Source: Limnohabitans sp. (GTDB lineage: Bacteria; Pseudomonadota; Gammaproteobacteria; Burkholderiales; Burkholderiaceae_C). From it: a stretch of DNA of 64,000 bases. The translations under genes and the position numbers were made by a program. The stretch lies in contig VERE01000015.1 in assembly GCA_018882835.1 (NCBI GenBank), forward strand, positions 1 to 64,000, in the 5' to 3' direction. The notes under the pieces are model-generated. The model was not told where the DNA came from. It saw only the letters and a list, made by a program, of their open reading frames with translations, and ran no database searches. Below are positions 1-9,563 of this stretch, in pieces (the first letter of the stretch is position 1; each line of letters opens with the position of its first letter).

Positions 1-1
1 G

Positions 2-382
2 GGTTGGACGCTGCTGGAGTTGCTGATGGCACTGGGCCTCATGGGACTGTGCGCCAGCCTGGCCTTGCCCGCCTACCAAGCCATGCTGCAACGCAGCCAA
101 CGCTCACAAGCCCGTGTGTTGCTGATGCAAACAGCACATTGGCTGGAACGCAGCGCCGCCCTTCAGGGCAGTTACCCTTTGGTGTTGCCCAGCAGCGTTT
201 GGCAGCAAGAGGGCCTGAACTACCAACTTGGCCTGGTCAGCGATGGCGTGCACTATGTGTTGACGGCCAGCCCCTGGCGCCAGCAAATGGGCGATGCGTG
301 CGGCAGTTTCACCTTGAGCGACACCGGGGCGCGCGGCGTGCGCGATGCGCGCATCGGCGTCGCCGATTGCTGGACGCCCTGA
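2..382 (+). CDS. pilE: Minor type IV pilin (PilE-like), 5' end cut by window edge
   Basis: The open frame runs in from the left edge and ends at TGA 380-382. Its first visible residues, GWTLLELLMALGLMG, are a class III prepilin motif: Gly before the prepilin peptidase cut, a Glu at +5 (fifth residue of the mature chain) and a hydrophobic helix that anchors the subunit in the membrane and the pilus core. The rest is a small globular domain with two late cysteines (DACG and DCW) that probably form the C-terminal disulfide loop. Only the leader peptide is missing. In related Burkholderiales a minor pilin cluster ends just before ribD, which fits a PilE-type minor pilin. The exact paralogue is inferred. 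Confidence 0.75.
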   Translation, partial: GWTLLELLMALGLMGLCASLALPAYQAMLQRSQRSQARVLLMQTAHWLERSAALQGSYPLVLPSSVWQQEGLNYQLGLVSDGVHYVLTASPWRQQMGDACGSFTLSDTGARGVRDARIGVADCWTP

Positions 383-401
383 GGCCGCATAATTCAACCC
401 C

Positions 402-1505
402 ATGTCGTTTTCTGCGCTCGATCACACCCTCATGAACCAGGCGCTGGCCCTGGCGCACCAGGCCCTGTTCCTGACCTCGCCCAACCCGCGCGTAGGTTGC
501 GTGTTGGCGTCCCCCAGCGGCGAGGTCTTGGGCGAAGGCCACACGCAACGCGCGGGTGAGGCGCACGCCGAAGTCATGGCCCTGCGAGACGCGACACAAC
601 GCGGCGTCAGCGTCCAAGGCGCCACGGCTTACGTGACCCTGGAGCCCTGCGCCCACCAAGGTCGAACCGGCCCCTGCTGCGACGCGCTGGTTGCTGCGGG
701 CATCCGGCGTGTGGTGGCTTCGCTGGAAGACCCCAACCCGCTGGTAGCTGGCCAGGGTTTGGCGCGCCTGCGCGCCGCTGGCCTGCAAGTCGAGGTGGGC
801 TTGGCAGCGAAGGAAGCTCGTGACCTCAACATTGGCTTTTTCAAACGCATGACCACAGGCATGCCTTGGGTGCGGCTCAAAGTGGCGGCGTCGCTCGATG
901 GCCAGACGGCGTTGCTGAACGGCATCAGCCAATGGATCACCTCGCCTGCGGCGCGCGACGATGGCCATGCCTGGCGTGCCCGCGCCTGTGCAGTGCTGAC
1001 GGGCATTGGCACCGTGCTCGAAGACGACCCGCGCATGGATGTGCGGGCTGTGCCCACGCCGCGCCAGCCTATCCTGGTGGTGGTAGACAGCCGCCTTGAA
1101 ACCCCCCTGGACGCCAACCTGTTTCAGGCCGAGCGCCCGGTCTGGATTTATGGCGCCTTTGACAGCGGTGGCCGGCAACAAGCCCTGGAGGCCCATAAAG
1201 CCCATGTCAAGCTGTGCCCCGATGCGCAACAGAAGGTGGATTTGCGCGGCATGCTGCGCGACCTGGGCCAGCGCGGCTTGAATGAAATTCACCTGGAATC
1301 GGGACACAAGCTGAACGGCTCCTTCCTGCGCGAGGGTCTGGTGGACGAAGTGCTGCTCTACATGGCCCCCTTGCTGATCGGACAAGGCCGGGGCATCAGC
1401 AATCTGGGGCCGCTGGAGGCCCTCGGCCAGGCGGTTCCCTTGTCCTGGCAAGAAGTGACGCCGATCGGCTCCGACTTGCGCCTGCGCGCCCGAATTCGCC
1501 CCTAA
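402..1505 (+). CDS. ribD: Riboflavin biosynthesis deaminase/reductase RibD
   Basis: Bifunctional cytosolic enzyme of 367 aa, the usual length. It deaminates the pyrimidine made from GTP and then reduces its ribosyl side chain, two early steps of riboflavin synthesis. The N-terminal deaminase domain shows zinc ligands in HAE (55-57) and in EPCAHQGRTGPC (Cys83 and Cys92). The C-terminal reductase domain begins near residue 150 (PWVRLKVAASLDG) and includes the NADPH-binding LTGIGTVL region. It opens a run of four riboflavin genes on the same strand. ATG 402 lies 19 bases after the pilin stop. Confidence 0.97.
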   Translation: MSFSALDHTLMNQALALAHQALFLTSPNPRVGCVLASPSGEVLGEGHTQRAGEAHAEVMALRDATQRGVSVQGATAYVTLEPCAHQGRTGPCCDALVAAGIRRVVASLEDPNPLVAGQGLARLRAAGLQVEVGLAAKEARDLNIGFFKRMTTGMPWVRLKVAASLDGQTALLNGISQWITSPAARDDGHAWRARACAVLTGIGTVLEDDPRMDVRAVPTPRQPILVVVDSRLETPLDANLFQAERPVWIYGAFDSGGRQQALEAHKAHVKLCPDAQQKVDLRGMLRDLGQRGLNEIHLESGHKLNGSFLREGLVDEVLLYMAPLLIGQGRGISNLGPLEALGQAVPLSWQEVTPIGSDLRLRARIRP

Positions 1506-1573
1506 ACCCTTCTTTTTGACAGAAACATCCGAGGCGACAGCGGTTTGCCCGGGTTCTCTGCGAAAATACAGCC

Positions 1574-2212
1574 ATGTTCACCGGAATCATCACCGGCGTG
1601 GGGCGCATCGTCGCCGTCCACGACCTGGGTAGCTCTTTAGACCATGGCAAGCGCCTCACCCTGCAGGCGCCCGCCGGGTACCTCGACGACGTCGGACTGG
1701 GGGACAGCATTGCGCTGAATGGCGCTTGCATGACCGTCACCACACTGGACGTTTCCCGCCACCAATTCACGATTGACATCTCTGCCGAGTCTTTGGCCCG
1801 CACCAGCGGCCTGGACCAGCAAGGCAGCGTCAACCTGGAAAAAGCCTTGCGCGCCAACGACCGTTTGGGCGGCCACATCGTCTCCGGGCATGTGGACGGG
1901 ATCGGCCAGGTCAGCCACTTTGCGCAAGTGGGCGAAAGCTGGGAGCTGCGCGTGCTGGCACCGTTGGTCTTGGCCCGCTATTTGGCCTACAAAGGCTCAA
2001 TCACGGTCAATGGCGTGAGCCTGACGGTGAACCAGGTGGTGGACCAGGATGACGGGGCCGAGATCAGCATCAACCTGATTCCGCACACCGTTGAGAACAC
2101 CGCGCTTGGCACCCTGAAAGCGGGTCACAGCGTGAACCTCGAAATTGACACCGTCGCCCGTTATGTGGAGCGCATGCTGCGCGTCGACACCTCTTTGAAA
2201 GCGCCGCAATGA
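1574..2212 (+). CDS. ribE: Riboflavin synthase alpha chain RibE
   Basis: Catalyses the last step, dismutation of two 6,7-dimethyl-8-ribityllumazine molecules to riboflavin plus a pyrimidine that returns to RibH. The 212-aa protein begins with the family signature [10 protein letters not shown] and contains two lumazine-binding repeats: the first has [10 protein letters not shown] and NGACMTV, the second [14 protein letters not shown]. The family name ribC is also used. Its end overlaps the start of ribBX by 4 bp (ATGA type), suggesting translational coupling. The 68-bp gap from ribD holds no riboswitch-sized element. Confidence 0.96.
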   Translation: MFTGIITGVGRIVAVHDLGSSLDHGKRLTLQAPAGYLDDVGLGDSIALNGACMTVTTLDVSRHQFTIDISAESLARTSGLDQQGSVNLEKALRANDRLGGHIVSGHVDGIGQVSHFAQVGESWELRVLAPLVLARYLAYKGSITVNGVSLTVNQVVDQDDGAEISINLIPHTVENTALGTLKAGHSVNLEIDTVARYVERMLRVDTSLKAPQ

Positions 2213-3330
2213 CCGCTGCCCTCACCCCTGTGCCAATTTCCCCCGTGGCAGACATCGTGGCCGAACTCCAGGCCGGCCGCATGGTCATTCTGGTGGACGA
2301 AGAAGACCGTGAAAACGAAGGCGATCTGGTGCTGGCCTCTGACCATGTCACGCCCGAAGCCATCAACTTCATGGCCCGCTTTGGCCGGGGCCTGATTTGC
2401 CTCACGCTCACGCGCGAACGCTGCGAATACTTGAATCTGCCCCCGATGGCAGCGCGCAATGGCACGGTGTACAGCACCGCCTTCACCGTGTCGATCGAGG
2501 CCGCCGAGGGCGTCACCACCGGCATTTCGGCCGCTGACCGGGCCCGCACGGTGCAAGTGGCCGTGTCGCGCAAAACGCAGCCCGCCGACCTGGTGCAGCC
2601 GGGCCACATTTTTCCTTTGCAGGCGGTCGACGGTGGCGTGCTCATGCGCGCTGGCCACACCGAGGCCGGTTGCGACCTTGCGGCCATGGCCGGTTGCTCG
2701 CCCTCGTCGGTGATTTGCGAAATCATGAAAGACGATGGCACCATGGCTCGCCTGCCGGATCTGCAGCTGTTTGCCGCCGAGCATGGCCTGAAAATTGGCA
2801 CCATCGCCGACCTGATCGAGTACCGCAGCCGCACCGAATCGCTCGTCAAAAAAATCGGCAGCCGCCCGCTGGCCACCGCCCACGGCGAATTCACCGCCCA
2901 TGCCTTCCGCGATCTGCCCAGCAATGGCGTGCACCTGGCTTTGGTCATGGGTGAAGTGAAACCCGACCAACCGACCCTGGTGCGGGTGCATGAGCCGCTG
3001 TCGGTACTGGACGCCCTGGAGCCGCAACGCGCCATGCACTCCTGGGGGCTCGATGCCGCGCTGGCACGCATCCACCAAGAAGGCCAGGGCGTGGTGGTGC
3101 TGCTCAACTGCGGCGAAAGCGCGCAACAACTGTTGGCGCAGTTTGAAGGCACCGCGCGCGCCACCCACGGCCCCGAGCGCGGCCGCATGGACCTGCGCAG
3201 CTACGGCGTGGGCGCACAAATTTTGCGTGAATGCGGTGTGCACAAAATGCGTCTCTTGGGCAACCCCCGCCGCATGCCCAGCATGGCGGGCTATGGCCTG
3301 GAAATCGAAAGCTATTTGGCCAAGGAATAA
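2209..3330 (+). CDS. ribBX: DHBP synthase fused to degenerate GTP cyclohydrolase II domain (RibBX)
   Basis: 373 aa. Residues 1 to about 210 form 3,4-dihydroxy-2-butanone-4-phosphate synthase, which turns ribulose 5-phosphate into the four-carbon unit for lumazine. The acidic loop [10 protein letters not shown] (30-39) and the HTEAGCDLA substrate motif are intact. The C-terminal part aligns with GTP cyclohydrolase II, but where active enzymes have the zinc cysteines (C-x2-GD-x8-C-x-C after VRVHSE) this protein reads [17 protein letters not shown], with no cysteines. It should lack cyclohydrolase activity and matches the RibBX variant known from Proteobacteria. A true ribA is expected elsewhere. 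A databank label of ribBA or ribB is likely. Confidence 0.93.
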   Translation: MTAALTPVPISPVADIVAELQAGRMVILVDEEDRENEGDLVLASDHVTPEAINFMARFGRGLICLTLTRERCEYLNLPPMAARNGTVYSTAFTVSIEAAEGVTTGISAADRARTVQVAVSRKTQPADLVQPGHIFPLQAVDGGVLMRAGHTEAGCDLAAMAGCSPSSVICEIMKDDGTMARLPDLQLFAAEHGLKIGTIADLIEYRSRTESLVKKIGSRPLATAHGEFTAHAFRDLPSNGVHLALVMGEVKPDQPTLVRVHEPLSVLDALEPQRAMHSWGLDAALARIHQEGQGVVVLLNCGESAQQLLAQFEGTARATHGPERGRMDLRSYGVGAQILRECGVHKMRLLGNPRRMPSMAGYGLEIESYLAKE

Positions 3331-3333
3331 ACC

Positions 3334-3804
3334 ATGTTTGTCTCCAACCTCGGATCCACCACCGACCTGCAAGGCCAAGGGCTGCGCATCGGTATTGTGC
3401 AAGCGCGCTTCAACGACCAGATCACTGGTGCCTTGCTGAGCGCCTGTGTCAGCGAGCTCCAGGCCATGGGCGTGCAAGATGAAGACATCGTGCATGCCAC
3501 TGTGCCCGGCGCCCTGGAGGTGCCGCTGGCCCTGCAAGCGATGGCGCAGCAGGAAGAAAACCCGTTTCATGCGCTGATCGCGTTGGGCTGCATCATTCGC
3601 GGCGAAACCTACCACTTCGAGCTGGTTGCCAACGAGTCGGGCGCTGGCGTGACCCGCGTCGGGCTGGACTACCACATTCCCATCGCCAACGCGATCCTGA
3701 CCACCGAAAACGAGGCCCAGGCCGTGGCGCGACAAACCGACAAAGGCCGCGATGCAGCCAGGGTCGCCGTGGAGATGGCCCGCTTGCTGGAGAAACTGGC
3801 TTGA
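3334..3804 (+). CDS. ribH: 6,7-dimethyl-8-ribityllumazine synthase RibH
   Basis: Lumazine synthase of 156 aa, which condenses the products of RibD (after dephosphorylation) and RibB and usually forms a 60-subunit shell or smaller rings. Visible motifs are VQARFND near the N terminus, [11 protein letters not shown] for phosphate and substrate binding, and [14 protein letters not shown], whose His is the catalytic base. It starts three bases after ribBX and its stop overlaps nusB by 4 bp, so ribD to nusB is probably one transcription unit. Confidence 0.96.
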   Translation: MFVSNLGSTTDLQGQGLRIGIVQARFNDQITGALLSACVSELQAMGVQDEDIVHATVPGALEVPLALQAMAQQEENPFHALIALGCIIRGETYHFELVANESGAGVTRVGLDYHIPIANAILTTENEAQAVARQTDKGRDAARVAVEMARLLEKLA

Positions 3805-4304
3805 GCAAGACCCCAGACACTGCGAAGCCTCCCGCTTCGGCGCACAAGAGCAGGGCCAAATCGGCACGCAGCCGCGCGCGCGAATTTGCATTGCAAGCGC
3901 TGTACCAAGTGCTGGTGGGCCGCAACGAGCCCGCTGCCGTCGACGCCTTCACGCGCGACCTGGTGGGCTTTCACAAAGCCGACTCGGCCCACTACGATGC
4001 CTTGCTGCACGGCTGTGCCGAGCAAGCCGCCGAGCTGGACGCGCTGATCGAGCCCTTGCTGGACCGCAAGCTGGCAGAGATCTCCCCCATCGAGCATGCG
4101 GTCATGTGGATGGGTGCCTACGAGCTCAAGCATTGCGCCGATGTGCCGTGGCGCGTTGCCCTTAACGAGTGCATCGAGCTGGCCAAACAATTTGGCGGCA
4201 CCGATGGCCACAAGTATGTGAACGGCGTGCTCAACGGCCTGGCGCCGGTGCTGCGCGCGGCCGAAGTGGCCGCCGACCGTCAACACGGGAAGTCGCCGGC
4301 GTGA
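3801..4304 (+). CDS. nusB: Transcription antitermination factor NusB
   Basis: RNA-binding protein that, with S10 and other Nus factors, prevents early termination of rRNA transcription. The 167-aa protein has a basic N-terminal tail rich in Ala, Lys and Arg (about residues 8-27), then the NusB core beginning [15 protein letters not shown]. It includes a [19 protein letters not shown] stretch and closes with the conserved [15 protein letters not shown] segment. The ribH-nusB linkage is very common in bacteria. The gene overlaps ribH by 4 bp and the next start by 1 bp. Confidence 0.95.
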   Translation: MSKTPDTAKPPASAHKSRAKSARSRAREFALQALYQVLVGRNEPAAVDAFTRDLVGFHKADSAHYDALLHGCAEQAAELDALIEPLLDRKLAEISPIEHAVMWMGAYELKHCADVPWRVALNECIELAKQFGGTDGHKYVNGVLNGLAPVLRAAEVAADRQHGKSPA

Positions 4305-5494
4305 TGCGCTTGGCCAGTCGCGCTGAGCGCATCGAGCCGTTCTATGTGATGGAAGTGGCCAAAGCGGCCAGCCAGTTGGCGCGCGAAGTGGCCCAGGGCG
4401 ACAAGCCCATGATTTTCCTCAACATTGGCGAGCCGGATTTCACCGCACCCCCTGCGGTGCAGGAAGCCGCCACGCGGGCCATTCGCGAGGGCCGCACCCA
4501 ATACACCCACGCCACCGGGCTGGAGCCTTTGCGCGAGCGCTTGAGCGACTGGTACCGCCAGCGCTTTCAGCTGGACATTCCGGCGCGCCGCATTGTGGTC
4601 ACAGCCGGCGCATCGGCCGCCTTGCAACTGGCCTGCCTGGCCTTGATGGAGGCAGGCGATGACATCTTGATGCCCGACCCCAGCTACCCCTGCAACCGCC
4701 ACTTTGTGAGCGCGGCCGACTCGCGCGCCGTGCTCTTGCCCACCACGGCAGACGAGCGGTTTCAGCTGAGTGCGGATCAGGTGCAATCGCATTGGCAGGC
4801 CAGCACGCGCGGCGTGTTGCTGGCGTCGCCCTCCAACCCGACGGGCACCTCTGTGCACCCCGATGAAATGCGCCGCATCCACAACATCGTGAGCGCGCAC
4901 GGCGGTATCACCCTGGTGGATGAAATTTACCTGGGCCTGAGCTACGACGACACCTTCGGCCAAAGCGCCTTGGCGCTGGACGATCAGATCATCAGCATCA
5001 ACAGTTTCTCCAAGTACTTCAACATGACCGGCTGGCGTCTGGGCTGGCTGGTGGTGCCAGAGAGTCTGGTGCCGGTGATCGAGCGTCTGGCGCAAAACCT
5101 CTTCATTTGCCCCAGCACCGTGGCACAGCATGCGGCCCTGGCGTGCTTTGACGGCGACAGCCTGGCGTTGTACGAGCAACGCCGCCAAGAATTCAAGGCG
5201 CGGCGCGACTTCTTCATTCCGGCCCTGCGGCAATTGGGGCTGTCAGTGCCTGTCATGCCCGATGGCGCTTTTTACGCCTGGGCCGATTGCCAAGAACTCT
5301 GCCAACGCCTGGGCCTGCGTGACAGCTGGGATTTTTCTTTCGAAGTGATGCGCCGGGCCCATGTGGCCATCACCCCAGGGCGCGACTTTGGCCAAGCGCA
5401 CACCGAGCATTTTGTGCGCTTCTCCACCGCCAGTTCGATGACGGCTTTGCAGCAGGCCGTGCAGCGCTTGCAACTGATGCTGGAGACCGCATGA
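4304..5494 (+). CDS. Class I/II PLP-dependent aminotransferase
   Basis: 396 aa from ATG 4304, which overlaps the nusB stop in TGATG; an in-frame GTG three bases earlier is possible. It is a fold-type I aminotransferase: NIGEPDF near the start, ASPSNPTGT for the carboxylate and cofactor region, VDEIYLGLSYD with the Asp that pairs with pyridoxal phosphate, and SFSKYFNMTGWRLGW with the Lys forming the Schiff base. The C-terminal RFSTASS arginine binds substrate carboxylate. It resembles aspartate or alanine aminotransferases of the AspC/AlaC group, but the amino acid pair cannot be read from sequence. It overlaps ybgC by 4 bp. Confidence 0.9.
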   Translation: MRLASRAERIEPFYVMEVAKAASQLAREVAQGDKPMIFLNIGEPDFTAPPAVQEAATRAIREGRTQYTHATGLEPLRERLSDWYRQRFQLDIPARRIVVTAGASAALQLACLALMEAGDDILMPDPSYPCNRHFVSAADSRAVLLPTTADERFQLSADQVQSHWQASTRGVLLASPSNPTGTSVHPDEMRRIHNIVSAHGGITLVDEIYLGLSYDDTFGQSALALDDQIISINSFSKYFNMTGWRLGWLVVPESLVPVIERLAQNLFICPSTVAQHAALACFDGDSLALYEQRRQEFKARRDFFIPALRQLGLSVPVMPDGAFYAWADCQELCQRLGLRDSWDFSFEVMRRAHVAITPGRDFGQAHTEHFVRFSTASSMTALQQAVQRLQLMLETA

Positions 5495-5898
5495 GCTTTG
5501 AGTTTCCCATCCGGGTTTACTGGGAAGACACCGATGCTGGCGGCATTGTTTTCTACGCCAATTACCTGAAGTTTTTTGAGCGTGCCCGCACCGAATGGTT
5601 GCGCTCCCTGGGCATTGGACAGCACCAGCTGCGTGTGGCCACGGGCGGCATGTTTGTGGTCAGCGAAACCCAGATCAAATACCATCGCCCCGCCGTGCTC
5701 GACGACACCTTGCGCGTCACAGCCGGGCTGATGGAATCCGGACGCGCCAGCCTGGTCATCGGCCAACAGGCCTGGCGCGTGGCCTCGGACCACAGCGAGA
5801 CCCTGTTGTGCGAAGGCAGCATCCGCATCGGCTGGGTCGATGCCGCCAGCCTGAAGCCTGCGAGAATCCCCTCTTCCATACTGGAACGACTTCAATGA
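5491..5898 (+). CDS. ybgC: Tol-Pal system acyl-CoA thioesterase YbgC
   Basis: Hotdog-fold thioesterase of 135 aa, typical for the family. The N-terminal YWEDTDAGGIVFYANYL holds the catalytic Asp and the conserved Tyr-Asn segment, followed by FFERARTEWLR. YbgC proteins cleave short acyl-CoA or acyl-ACP thioesters and are encoded at the head of tol-pal operons, where they contact membrane lipid synthesis. That is the place seen here: its stop overlaps the tolQ start (ATGA). Confidence 0.93.
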   Translation: MSFEFPIRVYWEDTDAGGIVFYANYLKFFERARTEWLRSLGIGQHQLRVATGGMFVVSETQIKYHRPAVLDDTLRVTAGLMESGRASLVIGQQAWRVASDHSETLLCEGSIRIGWVDAASLKPARIPSSILERLQ

Positions 5899-6587
5899 GC
5901 CAAGACTTTTCAATCATTCATTTGTTACTCAACGCCAGCTGGGTGGTTCAGCTGGTGGTGCTGCTGTTGATGGGCGTGTCGGTGGCCAGCTGGGCAGCCA
6001 TTTTTCGCAAGCTGGTGGCACTCAAGCGGGTGCACGCCTTGAACGATGAATTCGAGCGAGACTTTTGGTCAGGCAAGAGCCTGAACGAATTGTTCGGCGC
6101 CGCCACCCAAAACGCCAAGATGGCCGGCCCGATGGAACGCATTTTTGCCAGCGGCATGCGCGAGTACCAAAAGCTGCGAGAGCGCCGCATCAGCGACAGC
6201 GGCTTGCTGATGGACGGCGCCCGCCGAGCCATGCGCGCGAGCTTCCAGCGCGAAATGGATACCATCGAGTCCAACCTGTCGATGCTGGCCTCGGTGGGCT
6301 CGGTCTCGCCCTATGTGGGCCTGTTCGGCACGGTGTGGGGCATCATGCATGCCTTCACCGGCCTGGCAGCGTTGCAGCAGGTTACCCTGGCCAAAGTGGC
6401 GCCGGGCATTGCCGAAGCCCTGGTGGCCACGGCCATTGGCTTGTTTGCCGCCATCCCCGCAGTGTTGGCTTACAACCGCTTTGCGCGCGACATCGATCGC
6501 GTTTCTATCAAACTGGAAACCTTCATCGAAGAGTTCTCCAACATCTTGCAGCGCAATGTGGGCGCGCAATCGATTTCAGGTCACTGA
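5895..6587 (+). CDS. tolQ: Tol-Pal system proton channel subunit TolQ
   Basis: 230-aa inner-membrane protein of the MotA/TolQ/ExbB family, with three membrane helices (about residues 15-37, 135-157 and 170-192). With TolR it uses the proton gradient to energise TolA for outer-membrane constriction at division. The conserved stretch LASVGSVSPYVGLFGTVWGIM marks the second helix and GIAEALVATAIGLFAAIPAV the third. The start at 5895, not an earlier in-frame codon, is set by the MSQDFSIIHLL N terminus and the ATGA overlap with ybgC. Confidence 0.96.
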   Translation: MSQDFSIIHLLLNASWVVQLVVLLLMGVSVASWAAIFRKLVALKRVHALNDEFERDFWSGKSLNELFGAATQNAKMAGPMERIFASGMREYQKLRERRISDSGLLMDGARRAMRASFQREMDTIESNLSMLASVGSVSPYVGLFGTVWGIMHAFTGLAALQQVTLAKVAPGIAEALVATAIGLFAAIPAVLAYNRFARDIDRVSIKLETFIEEFSNILQRNVGAQSISGH

Positions 6588-6599
6588 AGGACGCGCAGC

Positions 6600-7039
<440 letters not shown>

Positions 7040-7043
<4 letters not shown>

Positions 7044-7936
7044 CCGTCGCCGCCACCACCACGCCGCAACACCTGGAGTTTGCGCCGCCGCCAGACCCCG
7101 GCGGCAGGCGTTCTCTGCTGCTGGCCTTGCTGGTGCACGCACTGTTGGTGGTCGCCCTCACCTGGGGCATCTCCTGGAACGATCAAGACACTGCCATGGA
7201 AGCCGAGGCAGAGCTGTGGTCGGCCATTCCACAGGCGGCGGCCCCGAAAGCGGTCGAACCCCCGCCGCCGCCGCCACCACCGCCCGCACCCACCCCCAAG
7301 CCCTTGCCGCCGCCCAAGGCCGCGCCCACACCCCAACGGGACGCCGATCTGGCCATCGAGAAGAAAAAGAAACTCGAAAAAGAAAAATTGGAAAAAGAGA
7401 AAAAGCTGGAAGAAGAGCGCAAGCACAAAGAAGCCAAGCGTGAAGAGGCCCGCAAAGAAGCGGCCAAACGCGAGCAAGAAGAGAAAGAGAAACTGAAGCG
7501 CGAACAGGCCGACAAGAAAGCCAAGGCCGAGAAAGAAGCCAAAGAGCGTGCCGAGGCAGAAAAGCGCATGGAAGCGCAACGCCAGGAAAACCTCAAGCGC
7601 ATTGCCGGTATGGCCGGCGCATCGGGCAGCCCCACCGCCACCGGTACGGCATTGAAAGCGTCGGGGCCTTCGACAAGTTATGGTGGCCTGATCCGCGCCA
7701 AGGTCAAGCCCAACATTACCTTCACGGAAGATGTGGTGGGCAACCCCACCGCCGAGGTGGAAGTGAAGTGTGCCCCGGACGGGACCATCGTCGAGCGCAA
7801 ACTGCTCAAGTCCAGCGGCCACAAAGGCTGGGACGATGCCGTGCTGAAGGCGCTGGAGAAAACCGAAAAACTGCCGCGCGACACCGATGGGCGCGTGCCT
7901 TCTCCCATGGTCATCACCTTCCGCCCGCGCGACTGA
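7040..7936 (+). CDS. tolA: Cell envelope protein TolA (TonB-like C terminus)
   Basis: 298 aa spanning the periplasm. The layout is classic: a membrane helix (about residues 25-45, LLALLVHALLVVALTWGISW), a Pro-rich linker with runs of seven and three prolines (about 74-100), and a long Lys/Glu/Ala coiled coil (about 108-190, EKKKKLEKEKLEKEK and similar). A TonB/TolA C-terminal domain follows from about 215, containing IRAKVKPNITF and VVGNPTAEVEVKC. It carries energy from TolQR to the outer membrane. The usual tolB and pal do not follow; the next gene is on the opposite strand. Confidence 0.94.
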
Positions 7937-7958
7937 GTCACGCCGGCAGGCGCGCTGG

Positions 7959-8726
7959 TCAAAGCGCGGGCTTCAAATCGTCCGCGCCGATGTCAAACCG
8001 GTTGTGCGTGGGCGAGATCAGTACCTCGTTCAGGCACACATGCGGTGGCAAGGTCACCACATAGCGCACCAGATCGCCCAGGTCTTCCATGCGCAACATG
8101 GTTTCGCAGTCTGCCGTGCTGGGCGGCCGCGGGCGTGTTTTGAGGATGGGGGTGTAGACCTCGCCCGGTTGCACCAAGGTACAGCGAACGCCATGCCGGC
8201 CTTCGTCATGGTTGACGCTGCGCGCCAGCATGGTGAGGGCGGCCTTGGCGCTGTTGTAGGCCATGCCCGTGAATGGCAGGAATTCGCGGCCTGCCCAGGA
8301 CGACACCACCACGATGACGCCATTCGCTTGGGCCCGCATACCGGGCAACACACTCATCACGCACTGCGCCACGCCTTTGAGGTTGATGTCGATCACCTTG
8401 CCAAAGTCCGCCGGGGTCAGCTTGTTCAGGAAGCGGTTGGGCACATTGGTGCCCGCAGAGCAGACCAGGATGGTGATGGGGCCATGTTCAGCCGCGATCT
8501 GTTGCGCGCTGCGTTCGACCTGGGCGGCGTCGGACACATCGGTGGCCAGGCCATGCAGTGTCAGGCCGTCGGCTTTGGCGGCGGCCACCGCCGTCTCGAT
8601 CTCAGCGCTGCGGCGCCCGGAAATCACCACCACGGCGCCCTCTTTGGCGAGCGCACGGGCAGCGGCCAGGCCGATGCCGGTGGCACCGCCAGTGATCCAC
8701 GCCACTTGTTGTTGAATGGAATGCAT
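7959..8726 (-). CDS. SDR family NAD(P)-dependent oxidoreductase
   Basis: 255-aa classical short-chain dehydrogenase. The Rossmann motif TGGATGIG sits near the N terminus, the CSAG segment (the NNAG equivalent) near residue 90, and the catalytic pair in YNSAKAAL. The C-terminal half has a PG segment after VQPGEVYTP as in typical members. The substrate cannot be deduced. It lies 25 bases downstream of the HpaH-like gene on the same strand, so the two may act on related carbon compounds; this is inference from position only. Confidence 0.85.
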   Translation of the reverse strand: MHSIQQQVAWITGGATGIGLAAARALAKEGAVVVISGRRSAEIETAVAAAKADGLTLHGLATDVSDAAQVERSAQQIAAEHGPITILVCSAGTNVPNRFLNKLTPADFGKVIDINLKGVAQCVMSVLPGMRAQANGVIVVVSSWAGREFLPFTGMAYNSAKAALTMLARSVNHDEGRHGVRCTLVQPGEVYTPILKTRPRPPSTADCETMLRMEDLGDLVRYVVTLPPHVCLNEVLISPTHNRFDIGADDLKPAL

Positions 8727-8751
8727 GGCTTGGTCTCCTGTGTTGAGGGGG

Positions 8752-9534
8752 TCAAACGAAGCGAACGCCCAAAGTCCCCAAGGGGCCGTAATCAGCCTGA
8801 ATCACATCGCCAGGTGCGATGTTGGTGGGGCGGGTGAACGAGCCGGCCAGCACCATTTGCCCAGCCTTCAAGCCCACGCCATGGCGTGACAGTTTGTTGA
8901 CCAGCCAGGCGATACCGGCAGCGGGGTGACCCATCACGGCGGCCGAGACACCCGACTCTTCAATGATGCCGTTCTTGCTCAGGGTGGCGCCCACCCAGCG
9001 AATGTCCAGATCGAAGGGGCGCACCAGACGGCCGCCAATGATCATGGCGCCTGCGGCGGCGTTGTCGGCAATGGTGTCGACAATGGCACGCGGCACGTGG
9101 GTGCGGTAGGCAATCAGTTCCAGAGCAGGCGTGACGAACTCGGTGGCGCGCATCACATCGGCCACGGTGCATCCCGCGCCTTGCAGGTCTTGCCCCATGA
9201 TGAAGCCCAACTCCACCTCGAGACGCGGCGACAAAAACCTGGCGGCCTCAATCTGCGCGCCGTCATGCAAGAGCATGTCGTCGGTCAGGTAGCCATAGTC
9301 GGGCTCGTTGAAATTCGAGGCCATTTGCATGGCACGCGAGGTCAGACCGATCTTGCGGCCAATCAGGCGTGCGCCCTTGGCGAGGCGCTTGTTCAGCCAC
9401 AGGTCCTGGATGGCATAGGCGTCTTCGAGCTCGATGCCCTCGTAGCTCTTGCTCAGTTGGGGAATCAAGTGACGCTGGGTGTCGGCATCGTACAAAGCGT
9501 CAGCCGCTTGTTGGCGAAGTTCTTGGCTCAGCAT
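8752..9534 (-). CDS. hpaH: 2-oxo-hepta-3-ene-1,7-dioate hydratase (HpaH-like)
   Basis: 260-aa member of the FAH/hydratase family. Long stretches read like E. coli HpaH, which hydrates 2-oxo-hept-3-ene-1,7-dioate in homoprotocatechuate breakdown: [23 protein letters not shown], the metal-binding LEVELGF, the PALELI segment and LAGSFTRP. Other hydratases acting on 2-oxopent-4-enoate share this fold, so substrate is likely but not certain. No other hpa gene is in the window. The neighbour is an SDR enzyme. Confidence 0.8.
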   Translation of the reverse strand: MLSQELRQQAADALYDADTQRHLIPQLSKSYEGIELEDAYAIQDLWLNKRLAKGARLIGRKIGLTSRAMQMASNFNEPDYGYLTDDMLLHDGAQIEAARFLSPRLEVELGFIMGQDLQGAGCTVADVMRATEFVTPALELIAYRTHVPRAIVDTIADNAAAGAMIIGGRLVRPFDLDIRWVGATLSKNGIIEESGVSAAVMGHPAAGIAWLVNKLSRHGVGLKAGQMVLAGSFTRPTNIAPGDVIQADYGPLGTLGVRFV

Positions 9535-9563
9535 GTCTCAGAGGTCCTCAGCAAAAAAACTCA

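Noticed and set aside
1506-1573. FMN riboswitch before ribE
   Set aside because: The gap is 68 bases, too short for an RFN element of about 140 bases, and no RFN helix pattern is visible.
2161-3891. Long antisense open frame of about 576 codons over ribBX and ribH
   Set aside because: Shadow of high-G+C coding on the other strand; no family motifs, and the sense genes are certain.
3911-3918. GCTGGTGG octamer resembling E. coli Chi
   Set aside because: Chi sequences are lineage-specific; the octamer is expected by chance in high-G+C coding DNA and says nothing about this RecBCD.
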